Assembly (NCBI GenBank): GCA_014804675.1
Contig: JAAUZH010000009.1
Coordinates: forward strand, 159,684-223,683
Direction of reading: 5' to 3'
DNA length: 64,000 nt
Source of the DNA: Lachnospiraceae bacterium
Lineage (GTDB): Bacteria > Bacillota > Clostridia > Lachnospirales > Lachnospiraceae
Both the position numbers and the translations under genes were made by a program. Below the pieces are notes generated by a model. It was given only the letters and a program-made list of their open reading frames with translations. It made no database searches and was not told the origin of the DNA. This document shows positions 20,557 through 30,123 of the stretch, one piece after another. The first letter of the stretch is position 1. Each line of letters begins with the position of its first letter.

Positions 20557-21654
20557 ATGAAATTAGGAATCGTAGGACTTCCCAACGTAGGAAAAAGTAC
20601 ATTATTCAACTCACTAACAAAAGCAGGAGCAGAATCCGCCAACTACCCGTTCTGCACCATAGACCCCAATGTAGGCGTAGTGCTTGTGCCGGACGAAAGG
20701 CTGAAGCTGTTGGGCGATATGTACCATTCCAGGAAGGTCACCAATGCAGTAATCGAATTCGTGGATATTGCCGGGCTTGTAAAAGGCGCTTCCAAAGGGG
20801 AAGGATTGGGCAACCAGTTTCTTAGCAACATCCGGGAAGTAGATGCTATCGTCCATGTGGTAAGATGTTTTGAGGACCCAAACGTAGTCCATGTAGATGG
20901 CAGCGTAGACCCGATCAGGGATATTGAAACAATCAATCTGGAACTGATTTTTTCGGATATAGAAATACTGGACAGAAGAATTGCAAAGACTACAAGAGGA
21001 GCCAATAATGACAAAACTCTTGCCAAAGAACTTGCATTACTTCAAAGAATCAAGGCTTATCTGGAGGAAGGAAAGCTGGCGAAAACTTTTGAAGTGCAGG
21101 ATGAGGACGAGGAAGCATGGATAAACGGTTATAATCTGCTTACCAGAAAGCCTGTTATTTTTGCGGCAAACGTAGCAGAAGAGGAGCTGGCAGATGACGG
21201 CGCCGATAACCCATGGGTGGAAAAGGTAAGGGAATATGCCCAAAAAGAGGATTGCGAAGTATTTGTTATCTGCGCCCAGATTGAGCAGGAAATCGCCGAG
21301 CTGGATGAAGAGGAAAAGGCAATGTTCTTAGAAGAGCTGGGATTAAAGGAATCCGGTCTGGAAAAACTGATCAAGGCATCTTACAAGCTTCTTGGACTGA
21401 TCAGCTACCTGACTGCAGGAGAGGACGAAACAAGGGCATGGACCATTCAAAAAGGAACCAAAGCTCCTCAGGCTGCCGGAAAAATCCATACGGATTTTGA
21501 AAGAGGATTTATTAAGGCGGAGGTAGTCAATTATAAAGACCTGCTGGAACATGGCTCTCTGGCTGCTGCAAGGGAAAAGGGACTTGTTGGAATGGAAGGA
21601 AAAGAATATGTGGTGAAAGACGGAGATGTGATTTTGTTTAGATTTAATGTATAA
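20557..21654 (+). CDS. ychF: Ribosome-associated ATPase YchF (OLA1 family)
   Basis: 365 residues, the family length. The P-loop GLPNVGKST is followed by the switch/G3 DIAGLVKGASKGEGLGNQFL. The middle has a coiled-coil hairpin, and a C-terminal TGS domain ends in DGDVILFRFNV. Family members prefer ATP to GTP and act on ribosomes and stress responses (known). AAGGAGG lies 8 bases upstream. Confidence 0.95.
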   Translation: MKLGIVGLPNVGKSTLFNSLTKAGAESANYPFCTIDPNVGVVLVPDERLKLLGDMYHSRKVTNAVIEFVDIAGLVKGASKGEGLGNQFLSNIREVDAIVHVVRCFEDPNVVHVDGSVDPIRDIETINLELIFSDIEILDRRIAKTTRGANNDKTLAKELALLQRIKAYLEEGKLAKTFEVQDEDEEAWINGYNLLTRKPVIFAANVAEEELADDGADNPWVEKVREYAQKEDCEVFVICAQIEQEIAELDEEEKAMFLEELGLKESGLEKLIKASYKLLGLISYLTAGEDETRAWTIQKGTKAPQAAGKIHTDFERGFIKAEVVNYKDLLEHGSLAAAREKGLVGMEGKEYVVKDGDVILFRFNV

Positions 21655-21699
21655 ATACCAGCTTGCAGACGATAGCTTATAATACAGGGAGTGATGAAG

Positions 21700-22578
21700 A
21701 TGCCTGATATAATGGGAAAGATGGATATTGCATTTCCGCATTTATCCATTTATATAGAAAATCTGCCAAAGAAGATTACCATATTTGGCTTTGATATTGC
21801 TTTTTACGGAATGATTTTAGCATTATCCGTATTGGCAGGACTGCTTATGATGAACAGGGAGGCAAAGGTGACGGGACAGGACCCGGATATGTACTGGGAT
21901 TTTGCCATGTATGCCATTTTCTTTTCCATCTGTGGTTCCAGAATTTATTATGTGGTTTTTTCCTGGGATAATTATAAGAATAATCTGCTAAGCATCTTTA
22001 ATTTAAGGGAAGGAGGCATAGCCATTTATGGAACGGTAATTGGCGCCTTTACCACTTTGTTTGTGTATGCCAAGCTTAAGAAGGTTTCACCTTTCCTGAT
22101 GGCGGATACCGGAGTGCCGGCATTGATTTTAGGACAGATTATCGGGCGCTGGGCAAATTTCATGAATCGGGAATGTTTTGGGGGCTATACGGACAATCCC
22201 CTTGCCATGCGCCTTCCCATAGAGGCAGTGAGACAGTCCGACATATCAGCGGACCTGGCTGCCCATATAGCGGACGGAACCAATTATATCCAGGTTCATC
22301 CCACCTTCCTTTACGAAAGCCTTTGGAATGTAGGGATTCTTACCTTGATGATGCTTTACAGAAAGCACAAGAAATTCAATGGTGAGTTAGCCTTGGTTTA
22401 TCTTGGTGGATATGGACTGGGACGATTCTGGATTGAAGGACTGCGCACCGACCAGCTTTTACTCCCCCATACCAATATTGCAGTTTCCCAGATGCTGGGA
22501 ATTACCATGTTTGTGGTGGCGGTGGCTGTTGATGTGGTGGTGCGGATTCGTATGAAAAAGAAAGATGAGGTGGTATGA
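21700..22578 (+). CDS. lgt: Prolipoprotein diacylglyceryl transferase
   Basis: Transfers diacylglycerol from phosphatidylglycerol to the lipobox Cys of prolipoproteins in the membrane. About 292 residues with seven membrane segments. The Lgt signature GQIIGRWANFMNREC is at about 147-161, and REGGIAIYG and GLRTDQL are also typical. Several ATG/GTG codons cluster at the start; I take 21700, eight bases from AGGGAG. Confidence 0.93.
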   Translation: MPDIMGKMDIAFPHLSIYIENLPKKITIFGFDIAFYGMILALSVLAGLLMMNREAKVTGQDPDMYWDFAMYAIFFSICGSRIYYVVFSWDNYKNNLLSIFNLREGGIAIYGTVIGAFTTLFVYAKLKKVSPFLMADTGVPALILGQIIGRWANFMNRECFGGYTDNPLAMRLPIEAVRQSDISADLAAHIADGTNYIQVHPTFLYESLWNVGILTLMMLYRKHKKFNGELALVYLGGYGLGRFWIEGLRTDQLLLPHTNIAVSQMLGITMFVVAVAVDVVVRIRMKKKDEVV

Positions 22579-22606
22579 AAATTGGATGGGGGTTTTGGCG
22601 GGGGAC

Positions 22607-22745
22607 GTAGGAGCTGCCATATAGTAGCCTTTGGGGCACGCTTTCGCTCTGCAAAGACGCAAGCGGTACTAACGCACCAAAATACGGTGCGTAAGTGCCG
22701 GCGACTTTGCCAAGGCCCCCAAGGCTACTATATGGCAGCTCCTAC
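22607..22745. repeat. 139-bp long inverted repeat (MITE-like or giant hairpin)
   Basis: Arms 22607-22631 and 22721-22745 are perfect 25-base complements, extended after one mismatch by GGGGC/GCCCC. Nested inside are GCAAAG/CTTTGC and ACGCACC/GGTGCGT. No ORF of merit fits; apparent ORFs here are side effects. It lies in the 450-base gap between lgt and mraZ. It could be a miniature mobile element, a repeated intergenic element or a large terminator-like RNA fold. No target duplication is obvious. Confidence 0.85.
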
Positions 22746-22867
22746 TGTGTATCGCAAAGGCCCACATCCCTCTTCTGCGTCCGCATCCGCCTATCCCCCT
22801 CCTAAACCATTTCCCAGCATATAGCACACCGAAAACACGTTCCTACAACATATAGAACCCTTGGGAA

Positions 22868-22895
22868 AAATGCCGAATTTTGGCATATTTTTTTT
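22868..22895 (+). terminator. Terminator upstream of mraZ promoter
   Basis: AATGCC and GGCAT arms, then a run of T. It separates the lgt-side transcript from the dcw cluster. Confidence 0.75.
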
Positions 22896-22917
22896 GCCCT
22901 GATTTATAAAAAAATAC

Positions 22918-22946
22918 TTGTAATACCACCGATGATAGTATAAAAT
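22918..22946 (+). promoter_or_regulatory. dcw cluster promoter
   Basis: TTGTAA, 17 bases, TAAAAT, immediately before the MraZ boxes. Confidence 0.65.
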
Positions 22947-22954
22947 GGTCACAT

Positions 22955-22992
22955 AAGTGGTGAAAAGTGGTATGAAGTGGTAGAAAGTGGTG
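22955..22992 (+). promoter_or_regulatory. Four MraZ-box repeats
   Basis: AAGTGG occurs four times at exact 10-base intervals, ending at 22960, 22970, 22980 and 22990, each followed by T. This matches the known MraZ target: TGG-core direct repeats spaced by one helical turn upstream of its own gene. It predicts autorepression of the cell-division cluster. Confidence 0.85.
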
Positions 22993-23033
22993 AATATAGC
23001 ACATAATTTATACAAACCACATAGGTGATTATT

Positions 23034-23465
23034 ATGTTCATGGGAGAGTACAGTCATACAATTGATGCAAAAGGCCGGCTCATTATCCCTTCAAAATTTC
23101 GTGATGCACTTGGAGATGAATTTGTTGTGACGAAAGGTTTGGATGGATGTCTATTTGTGTATGACCAAAATGAATGGAATGCTTTTGAAGAAAAGCTGAA
23201 ATCACTGCCCATCACTAATAAGGATGCCAGACAATTTGTACGTTTCTTCCTGGCTGGCGCAGCCGGTGTGGAAGTGGACAAGCAGGGAAGAATCCTTGTA
23301 CCTAATGTGCTCCGGGAATTTGCAGATTTGCAGAAGGACGTAACGCTGATTGGCGTGGGAAGCCGGATAGAAATCTGGAGCAGGGAAAGATTTGATGGCA
23401 CATGCAATTATGACGATATGGAAGAAATCGCAGAACATATGGCGGAATTGGGATTTGGCATTTAG
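23034..23465 (+). CDS. mraZ: MraZ transcriptional regulator
   Basis: 143 residues, two AbrB/SpoVT-type swapped-hairpin halves: FMGEYSHTIDAKGRLIIPSKFR at the N-terminus, and VEVDKQGRILVPNVLREFA in the second half. Both carry the DxxGR motif that contacts DNA. First gene of the division/wall cluster and probable repressor of the four boxes just upstream. AGGTGAT precedes the chosen ATG. Confidence 0.96.
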   Translation: MFMGEYSHTIDAKGRLIIPSKFRDALGDEFVVTKGLDGCLFVYDQNEWNAFEEKLKSLPITNKDARQFVRFFLAGAAGVEVDKQGRILVPNVLREFADLQKDVTLIGVGSRIEIWSRERFDGTCNYDDMEEIAEHMAELGFGI

Positions 23466-23514
23466 TATTTCAGGAACAGCTTGAAATGGAAAAGCCATAT
23501 GAGCAGAGGGATAT

Positions 23515-24450
23515 ATGACATTTTCACATAAATCGGTTTTATTGAAGGAAACAATTGAAGGATTGAACATAAAGCCGGATGGCATTTATGTGGATGGAAC
23601 CTTAGGCGGCGGTGGACATGCTTATGAAGTTGCTGTACGGTTGAAAAACGGAAGGCTTATTGGAATTGACCAGGATGAAGCTGCTATTGCGGCAGCAGGA
23701 GAACGGCTGCAAGCATTTTCTGATAAAGTTACGATTGTCAGAAGCAATTACGAAGCGATGAAGCAGGTTTTAAAGGAACTGGGGATTTTCTCCGTTGACG
23801 GCATCCTGCTGGATTTGGGAGTATCCTCTTATCAGCTGGATACGATAGAAAGAGGATTTTCCTATAAGTATGATACGAAGCTTGACATGCGCATGGACAG
23901 GAGACAGAGTCTGACCGCAAAGGATATCGTCAATGGATATTCAGAGACAGAGCTATATCATATCATAAAGGATTACGGGGAAGACGGCTTTGCAAAAAAC
24001 ATAGCAAAGCATATCGTGAAGGAAAGAGAAAAGGAGCCTATCCTTACCACCTATCAATTAAATGAAATCATTAAATCTGCCATACCGGCAAAAATGAGAA
24101 CAGGCGGGGGACATCCATCCAAAAAGACCTTTCAGGCAATCAGGATTGCCTGCAACAGGGAATTGGATGTATTGAGAGATACATTAGATGACATGACGGA
24201 TTTGTTGAATCCAGGCGGAAGGCTTTGCATTATTACGTTCCACTCCTTAGAGGACAGAATCGTGAAGAATGCATTCCGGAAACAGGAAAATCCCTGTACC
24301 TGTCCACCAGACTTCCCGGTTTGTATATGCGGCAATCAGCCAAAGGGAAAAGTCATAACCAGAAAGCCGATTCTTCCAAAAGAAGAGGAGATAGAAGAAA
24401 ACAAACGGGCAAAAAGCGCAAAGCTTAGAATTTTTGAGAAAAGGAAATAG
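23515..24450 (+). CDS. rsmH: 16S rRNA (cytosine-1402-N4)-methyltransferase
   Basis: 311 residues. The SAM-binding motif [10 protein letters not shown] is at ~27-36; also present are [36 protein letters not shown] and [11 protein letters not shown]. Also called mraW. Starts 49 bases after mraZ. Confidence 0.96.
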   Translation: MTFSHKSVLLKETIEGLNIKPDGIYVDGTLGGGGHAYEVAVRLKNGRLIGIDQDEAAIAAAGERLQAFSDKVTIVRSNYEAMKQVLKELGIFSVDGILLDLGVSSYQLDTIERGFSYKYDTKLDMRMDRRQSLTAKDIVNGYSETELYHIIKDYGEDGFAKNIAKHIVKEREKEPILTTYQLNEIIKSAIPAKMRTGGGHPSKKTFQAIRIACNRELDVLRDTLDDMTDLLNPGGRLCIITFHSLEDRIVKNAFRKQENPCTCPPDFPVCICGNQPKGKVITRKPILPKEEEIEENKRAKSAKLRIFEKRK

Positions 24451-24454
24451 AAAA

Positions 24455-24949
24455 ATGGCAACAAGGCAAGTTAGAACAGATCAAAGAAGAAATGCATATG
24501 AGAGAAGAACCATGGGAAATAGTTCCTATGTATATGGAAATACAGTAAGAAAGCTGGACGTTACTACAGCAATTGAAGAAGAACCAAGAAAAAAGCTGAG
24601 CAATGCCACCAGAAAAAACAGGGAAAAGGCAGCCAGAATGAGTTTGGGCTATGTGATGTTCCTTGCGGTGGCAATGATGGTATCCGCAGGAGTCTTGATT
24701 GGATATATTCAGCTTCAGTCTGATAATACAATGGCAATGGAGAAGATTGCATCCATGGAAAGCGAACTGAACGATTTGCGTTTAAAGAATAACGAAGAGT
24801 ACAGCAGAGCTGTCAGCAATGTGGATTTGGAAGAGGTAAAAAGAATCGCCATTGAGGAACTTGGCATGAAATATGCGGAAGAAGGACAAGTAATCCAGGT
24901 GGAAGGCGCAAAAGATGATTATGTTCGCCAGTACACTGAAATGCCGTAA
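24455..24949 (+). CDS. ftsL: FtsL-like division protein
   Basis: 164 residues. A basic cytoplasmic N-terminus of ~65 residues is followed by one membrane span (about 70-92), a heptad-like coiled coil, and the end LEEVKRIAIEELGMKYAEEGQVI typical of FtsL/DivIC proteins. Recruits the septal PBP and FtsW (family knowledge). Identity rests on topology and its place between rsmH and the PBP genes, because FtsL sequences are poorly conserved. Confidence 0.8.
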   Translation: MATRQVRTDQRRNAYERRTMGNSSYVYGNTVRKLDVTTAIEEEPRKKLSNATRKNREKAARMSLGYVMFLAVAMMVSAGVLIGYIQLQSDNTMAMEKIASMESELNDLRLKNNEEYSRAVSNVDLEEVKRIAIEELGMKYAEEGQVIQVEGAKDDYVRQYTEMP

Positions 24950-24966
24950 ATCTGAAAGGAAAGCTC

Positions 24967-27276
24967 ATGAGCACAGAAAACAGAAATCGTGAAAGAAATG
25001 GAAAATATCAAAGAAGCAGTCTTCAGAGAAGCAGAAGGGACATGGAAGGCAGAACTGGACAAAGAAACAGGAGGACTCTGGAAAACAGAGACTTTTCGGA
25101 AAGGATTAGGCCGCAGGAATCGGGCGCAAGGCGGCATGAAGTTTCCCCAAAGGGAACGGGCGCAAGATTTACCATAAGAATGCAGAAAAAGCTAGCAGTG
25201 CTGTTTATTGTAGTACTGTTAGCTTTCCTAGGTTTAAGCATGAGGCTTTATGCAATCAATAAGGAAGACAGTGAAAACTATAAAAAGCAGGTATTATCCC
25301 AGCAGGAATACAGCAGCAAGGTGCTCCCCTATAAACGAGGAGATATTCTGGATGCCAAAGGAACAAAGCTTGCATATAGTGAAAAGGTATACAATCTGGT
25401 AGTGGATGCCAGCATCATCAATTCCAAGCAGATATACGTGGAACCTACCGTATCTGCCCTGAATACTTGTTTCGGTGTAGATGCCAACGAGCTCAGGAAC
25501 CATCTGGCAGAAAAGCCAAATGATAAATATTATGTAGTGAAGAAACAGCTGACCTATGAAGAAATCAGCCCGTTTTTAGAATTGCAGAATGATAAGGAAA
25601 AGGGAACCAATATTAAAGGAATCTGGTTTGAAGAAGAATACAAAAGAATGTATCCTTTTGGAAGCATTGCCTGTCATGTCTTGGGCTTTACAAGTAAGGA
25701 CAATATAGGAACTAACGGATTGGAAGCCTATTACAGTGATACTTTGAACGGTTCTAATGGAAGGGAGTACGGATACTTAAATGACGATTCTGAACTGGAG
25801 AGAACTACAAAAGTGGCAGTGGACGGCAAGAACATAGTGACCTCTTTAGATGTGAATATTCAGAAAATCGTAGAAAAATATATCAAACAATTTAATGAGG
25901 AACACAAAGGAGAGTACAGAGAAGGAGAGCTTGGAAGTAAACATACAGCCGTAATTGTCATGAATCCAAAAACAGGAAACGTTTTGGCAATGGCAGCCTA
26001 TCCGGATTATGATTTGAATTATCCAAGGGATATTTCCGCCTACTATACCGAGCAGGAAATTGCGGATATGGAAGCGGAGGATACTTATTTGGAAACTGTG
26101 CAGTCACTGTGGAGAAATTATTGTATCCAGGATGCGTTTGAACCGGGGTCTACCGCAAAGGCAATGACGGTTGCGGCAGGATTGGATGCCGGAAGGTTAA
26201 GTGGAAGTGAATATTATGAGTGCAACGGACAGCTGATAGTGAGCGGGCATACAATTCATTGCCATAAGACCGGTGGGCATGGCAGTTTAAATGTGTCAGG
26301 CGCTTTGGAGCAGTCCTGTAACGTGGCTCTGATGCAAATGGGAGATACGATTGGAATTGAAACATTTATGAAATATCTTGCCAATTTCAATATAGGTTTG
26401 AAAACAAACATAGATCTGGCAGGAGAAGCAAGGACGGCAAATCTGATTTATAGTGCGGAGGATATGGTAAGGTCGGATTTGGCAATTTCCACCTTTGGAC
26501 AGGGCTATAAAGTAACGATGATACAGTTAGCAAGTGCTTTCTGTTCCATTATTAACGGAGGCTATTATTATGAACCGCATCTTGTGACGGAAATCCAGAA
26601 TCCGGATGGCTCTACGTCAGAAACAATTGAGCCAAGAGTGCTAAAGCAGGTGATATCCACGGAGACCTCGGAAAAAATGAGGACTTACCTGAATGCAGTC
26701 TGTATAACAGGAACAGGAACGGCGGCGGTGCCGGCAGGATATACGATTGGTGGAAAGACAGGAACAGCAGAAACTTATCCTCGTAAGCAGGGGCAATATG
26801 TAGTATCCTTTATCGGTTATGCTCCGGCAGATGATCCACAGGTAGTAGTATATGTAGTAGTGGACAGACCCAATGTGGCTGATCAGCCCCATTCCACCTT
26901 TGCCCAGGAAATCGCAAAAGGAATCTTTACGGAAATCCTTCCTTATATGAATATTTTCCGCACGGAGCAATTGACCGAGGAAGAGGAAGAGGAGTTAAGG
27001 CAGCTTCAGATTTTAGGCTCTGTCAGTGAGAATTCCATAGAAGAAGAGGAAGAGCAGGAAAGTACGGAAGAGGAAGCCGATAAAGAGGATGAGACGGAGA
27101 AGCCAAATTATACCTATGACGAGCAGACTGGAAATATTATCGATCCTCTTACGGGCTATCAGGTTAATCCTGACACCATGGAATATGTAGACCCATCTTT
27201 CTCGGCTATTGGTGATATAACGGGAACCCCAAGTGAAAATGAACCGGAAGATGCGGGGGAAGGTTACGCAGAATAG
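24967..27276 (+). CDS. Class B penicillin-binding protein (septal transpeptidase, PBP2B/FtsI-like)
   Basis: 769 residues. A basic N-tail, one membrane anchor (~75-97) and a PBP dimerisation domain lead to a transpeptidase domain with STAK (Ser ~395), SCN and KTGT (~597). A very acidic Glu-rich C-terminal tail of ~100 residues follows, with a predicted flexible end. It lacks PASTA domains. Crosslinks septal peptidoglycan with FtsW. Eighteen bases separate it from ftsL. Confidence 0.92.
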   Translation: MSTENRNRERNGKYQRSSLQRSRRDMEGRTGQRNRRTLENRDFSERIRPQESGARRHEVSPKGTGARFTIRMQKKLAVLFIVVLLAFLGLSMRLYAINKEDSENYKKQVLSQQEYSSKVLPYKRGDILDAKGTKLAYSEKVYNLVVDASIINSKQIYVEPTVSALNTCFGVDANELRNHLAEKPNDKYYVVKKQLTYEEISPFLELQNDKEKGTNIKGIWFEEEYKRMYPFGSIACHVLGFTSKDNIGTNGLEAYYSDTLNGSNGREYGYLNDDSELERTTKVAVDGKNIVTSLDVNIQKIVEKYIKQFNEEHKGEYREGELGSKHTAVIVMNPKTGNVLAMAAYPDYDLNYPRDISAYYTEQEIADMEAEDTYLETVQSLWRNYCIQDAFEPGSTAKAMTVAAGLDAGRLSGSEYYECNGQLIVSGHTIHCHKTGGHGSLNVSGALEQSCNVALMQMGDTIGIETFMKYLANFNIGLKTNIDLAGEARTANLIYSAEDMVRSDLAISTFGQGYKVTMIQLASAFCSIINGGYYYEPHLVTEIQNPDGSTSETIEPRVLKQVISTETSEKMRTYLNAVCITGTGTAAVPAGYTIGGKTGTAETYPRKQGQYVVSFIGYAPADDPQVVVYVVVDRPNVADQPHSTFAQEIAKGIFTEILPYMNIFRTEQLTEEEEEELRQLQILGSVSENSIEEEEEQESTEEEADKEDETEKPNYTYDEQTGNIIDPLTGYQVNPDTMEYVDPSFSAIGDITGTPSENEPEDAGEGYAE

Positions 27277-27351
27277 AAGATAAGCGGAATACAGGAATAA
27301 GAAAGGAAATCTTACAATAGATTATAAGTAAGAATATTTCGCGGAGATTAT

Positions 27352-29064
27352 ATGCGGGGATATAAAACTTACAATCGTAAAAAAATAGTAGTACTATTTT
27401 TGTGCTGCACACTGGCTCTTTTGGGACTGGGCGGCAGGCTGGTCTATCTGATGATTTACCAAGGCGAGTATTATACCACGTTGGCAGAAGATCTTCATGA
27501 AAGAGAAAGGTCCATCAAGGCGGCCAGAGGAAAAATAATAGATTCTACCGGGCAGGTACTGGCAACCAACCGGACAGTCTGCACCATATCGGTCATTCAC
27601 AGTCAGATAGAAGAACCGGAACAGGTTGAGGCGATGCTGGTAAAAGAACTTGGCATATCAGAAGAGGATGCAAAGAAAAAGGTAGAGAAAGTATCATCCA
27701 TAGAGAAGATAAAAAGCAATGTAAGCAAAGAAGTAGGAGATATTGTAAGAGAATATAATCTTGCGGGAGTCAAGGTGGATGAAGATTATAAAAGATATTA
27801 TCCTTTTGATGATCTTGCCAGTAAGGTCCTGGGATTTACCGGAAGCGATAATCAGGGAATCATCGGGCTGGAAGTAAAATATGAGGATTATTTAAAAGGA
27901 GAGGACGGTATTATTTACACCATAACGGATGCCAGGGGAGTGGAAATCGACAAGGAAGGGGAAAATAGAAAAGAACCCATTCCCGGAAACGATTTGTACA
28001 TCAGCATGGACTTTAATATCCAGTCCTATGCCACACAGCTTTGTGAGCAGGTTATGGAGGCGAAGGAAGCAGATGCGGTTTCCATGCTTGTCATGAATCC
28101 GAAAAATGGTGAAATACTGGCTATGGTAAACCTGCCGGAGTTTCATCTGAACGATCCTTTTACATTGCTGACAGAGGGAGAGGCAACTCAGGATGCCCTC
28201 AATCAGATGTGGAGAAATGGTGTAATCAACGATACGTATGAACCGGGTTCCACTTTTAAAATCATAACTGCATCGGCAGCATTGGAAGCAGGAGTGGTAA
28301 CGGTAAACGATACCTTTTCCTGTCCGGGCTTTATCATAGTGGAGGATCGGAAGATCCGCTGTCATAAAACAAGCGGCCACGGTGGGGAAAATTTCATACA
28401 GGCAACTATGAATTCCTGCAACCCGGTATTTGTGGACGTAGGATTAAGGCTGGGAGTGGACAGGTATTATTCCTATTTTCAGCAATTCGGACTATTGGAA
28501 AAAACAGGAGTGGACCTTCCGGGTGAAGCAGGCACTATCATGCATAAAAAGGAAAATATGGGGCTGGTGGAGCTTGCCACGGTTTCCTTTGGACAGTCCT
28601 TTCAGATAACCCCTATTCAACTGGCTACTACGGTAAGTTCCATCGTTAACGGCGGAAACCGTATTACCCCTCATTTTGGAGTGGAAGCAAAGGATGCAGA
28701 TGGAAATACGGTGGAAACCTTTACATATCCGGTAAAAAAGGGTATAGTTTCCAAAGAAACATCAGAAACTATGAGAATGATTTTAGAGCAGGTGGTAGAA
28801 AACGGAGGCGGACAAAATGCCAAAATAGAAGGCTTTTCCATAGGAGGGAAAACCGCTACCAGCCAGACGCTTCCAAGGGGAAGCGGAAAATACATTTCCT
28901 CCTTTTTAGGATTTTATCCGGCAGATGACCCCGGTGTGCTTGCTCTTGTGGTCATCAACAATCCCAAGGGAATTTATTATGGAGGACAGATTGCCGCTCC
29001 GGTGGTAAAAAAGCTTTTTGAAAATATTCTTCCTTATTTGGAGAAAATAGATTATACTAAATAG
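27352..29064 (+). CDS. Class B penicillin-binding protein, SpoVD-like, with KTAT in place of KTGT
   Basis: 570 residues; anchor ~10-30, dimerisation domain, then transpeptidase with STFK (~300), SCN and a third motif reading KTAT (~500) rather than KTGT. The second of two tandem PBPs. In sporulating Firmicutes the partner of the cluster PBP is SpoVD, which makes spore cortex (known). Its shorter size and missing acidic tail fit that, but no PASTA domain is present, so the assignment is inferred. Confidence 0.85.
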   Translation: MRGYKTYNRKKIVVLFLCCTLALLGLGGRLVYLMIYQGEYYTTLAEDLHERERSIKAARGKIIDSTGQVLATNRTVCTISVIHSQIEEPEQVEAMLVKELGISEEDAKKKVEKVSSIEKIKSNVSKEVGDIVREYNLAGVKVDEDYKRYYPFDDLASKVLGFTGSDNQGIIGLEVKYEDYLKGEDGIIYTITDARGVEIDKEGENRKEPIPGNDLYISMDFNIQSYATQLCEQVMEAKEADAVSMLVMNPKNGEILAMVNLPEFHLNDPFTLLTEGEATQDALNQMWRNGVINDTYEPGSTFKIITASAALEAGVVTVNDTFSCPGFIIVEDRKIRCHKTSGHGGENFIQATMNSCNPVFVDVGLRLGVDRYYSYFQQFGLLEKTGVDLPGEAGTIMHKKENMGLVELATVSFGQSFQITPIQLATTVSSIVNGGNRITPHFGVEAKDADGNTVETFTYPVKKGIVSKETSETMRMILEQVVENGGGQNAKIEGFSIGGKTATSQTLPRGSGKYISSFLGFYPADDPGVLALVVINNPKGIYYGGQIAAPVVKKLFENILPYLEKIDYTK

Positions 29065-29141
29065 TATATGTACAGGACCGCCAGAGAAAGGCAGACTTGG
29101 GAAATTGTCCGTTTGACGGAATGTGAAAGGAAAATAAGAAC

Positions 29142-30098
29142 ATGATAAACAGAATTGTAATACCGGTTTTGATAGCGTTTGTGATCAGTGCGGCTCTTGG
29201 CCCCGTTATGATTCCCTTTTTGAGAAAGGTGAAGGCAGGGCAGACGGTCAGGGAAGAGGGACCGGAAAGCCACCTGAAAAAAACAGGCACTCCTACCATG
29301 GGAGGCATTATAATTCTGGCCGCAATTACGGTAACATCCCTTCTTTATGTAAAAGAATATCCGAAGATTATGCCCATTCTGTTTTCTACTCTTGGATTCG
29401 GACTGATTGGATTTATAGATGATTATATTAAAGTGGTATTAAAACGCTCCATGGGACTTCGTCCATGGCAGAAAATGCTTTTTCAGTTCATTGTAACAGC
29501 AGTATTTGCTTATTATGTGGTAAATGTGTCCGGTATCAGCCTTTCCATGAAGATTCCCTTTTTTTCGGGAAGATATTTGGATTTGGGCATTCTGAACGTG
29601 CCGTTTTTGTTTTTTGTGATGATTGCAACGGTTAATGGAACCAATTTCACAGATGGGCTTGACGGACTGGCAACCAGCGTCACGATTTTAGTAGCAACCT
29701 TTTTTACGGTAGTGGCAGTGGGAATCGACAGCGGCATTGAACCGATTACCTGTGCAACCGTAGGAGCGCTGTTAGGCTTCCTGCTGTTTAACGTGCATCC
29801 TGCCAGCGTGTTTATGGGAGATACCGGTTCCCTTGCCCTTGGAGGCTTTGTGGCAGCGGCGGCATATATGATGCAGATGCCTTTATTTATTGTAATCGTA
29901 GGCTTTATTTATCTGATAGAGGTAGTGTCGGTCATTCTGCAGGTTGGTTACTTTAAGTTAACCGGCGGAAAGCGCATTTTTAAAATGGCGCCCATCCATC
30001 ATCATTTTGAGCTTTGCGGATGGAAGGAGACAAAGGTTGTTGCCGTGTTTGCCATTATTACTGCAATATTGTGCCTTTTGGCATTGCTGGGCATTTAA
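29142..30098 (+). CDS. mraY: Phospho-N-acetylmuramoyl-pentapeptide transferase
   Basis: Makes lipid I from UDP-MurNAc-pentapeptide and undecaprenyl phosphate in the membrane. 318 residues with about ten membrane segments. Signatures: GTPTMGG, DDYIKV, NGTNFTDGLDGLA, FMGDTGSLALGG and PIHHHFE. Confidence 0.96.
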   Translation: MINRIVIPVLIAFVISAALGPVMIPFLRKVKAGQTVREEGPESHLKKTGTPTMGGIIILAAITVTSLLYVKEYPKIMPILFSTLGFGLIGFIDDYIKVVLKRSMGLRPWQKMLFQFIVTAVFAYYVVNVSGISLSMKIPFFSGRYLDLGILNVPFLFFVMIATVNGTNFTDGLDGLATSVTILVATFFTVVAVGIDSGIEPITCATVGALLGFLLFNVHPASVFMGDTGSLALGGFVAAAAYMMQMPLFIVIVGFIYLIEVVSVILQVGYFKLTGGKRIFKMAPIHHHFELCGWKETKVVAVFAIITAILCLLALLGI

Positions 30099-30123
30099 GA
30101 ATGATTAGAAAAGAGGAAGGCTT

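Noticed and set aside
22582..22824. ORF across the inverted repeat between lgt and mraZ
   Set aside because: Composition follows from the palindromic DNA; no RBS and no recognisable domain.
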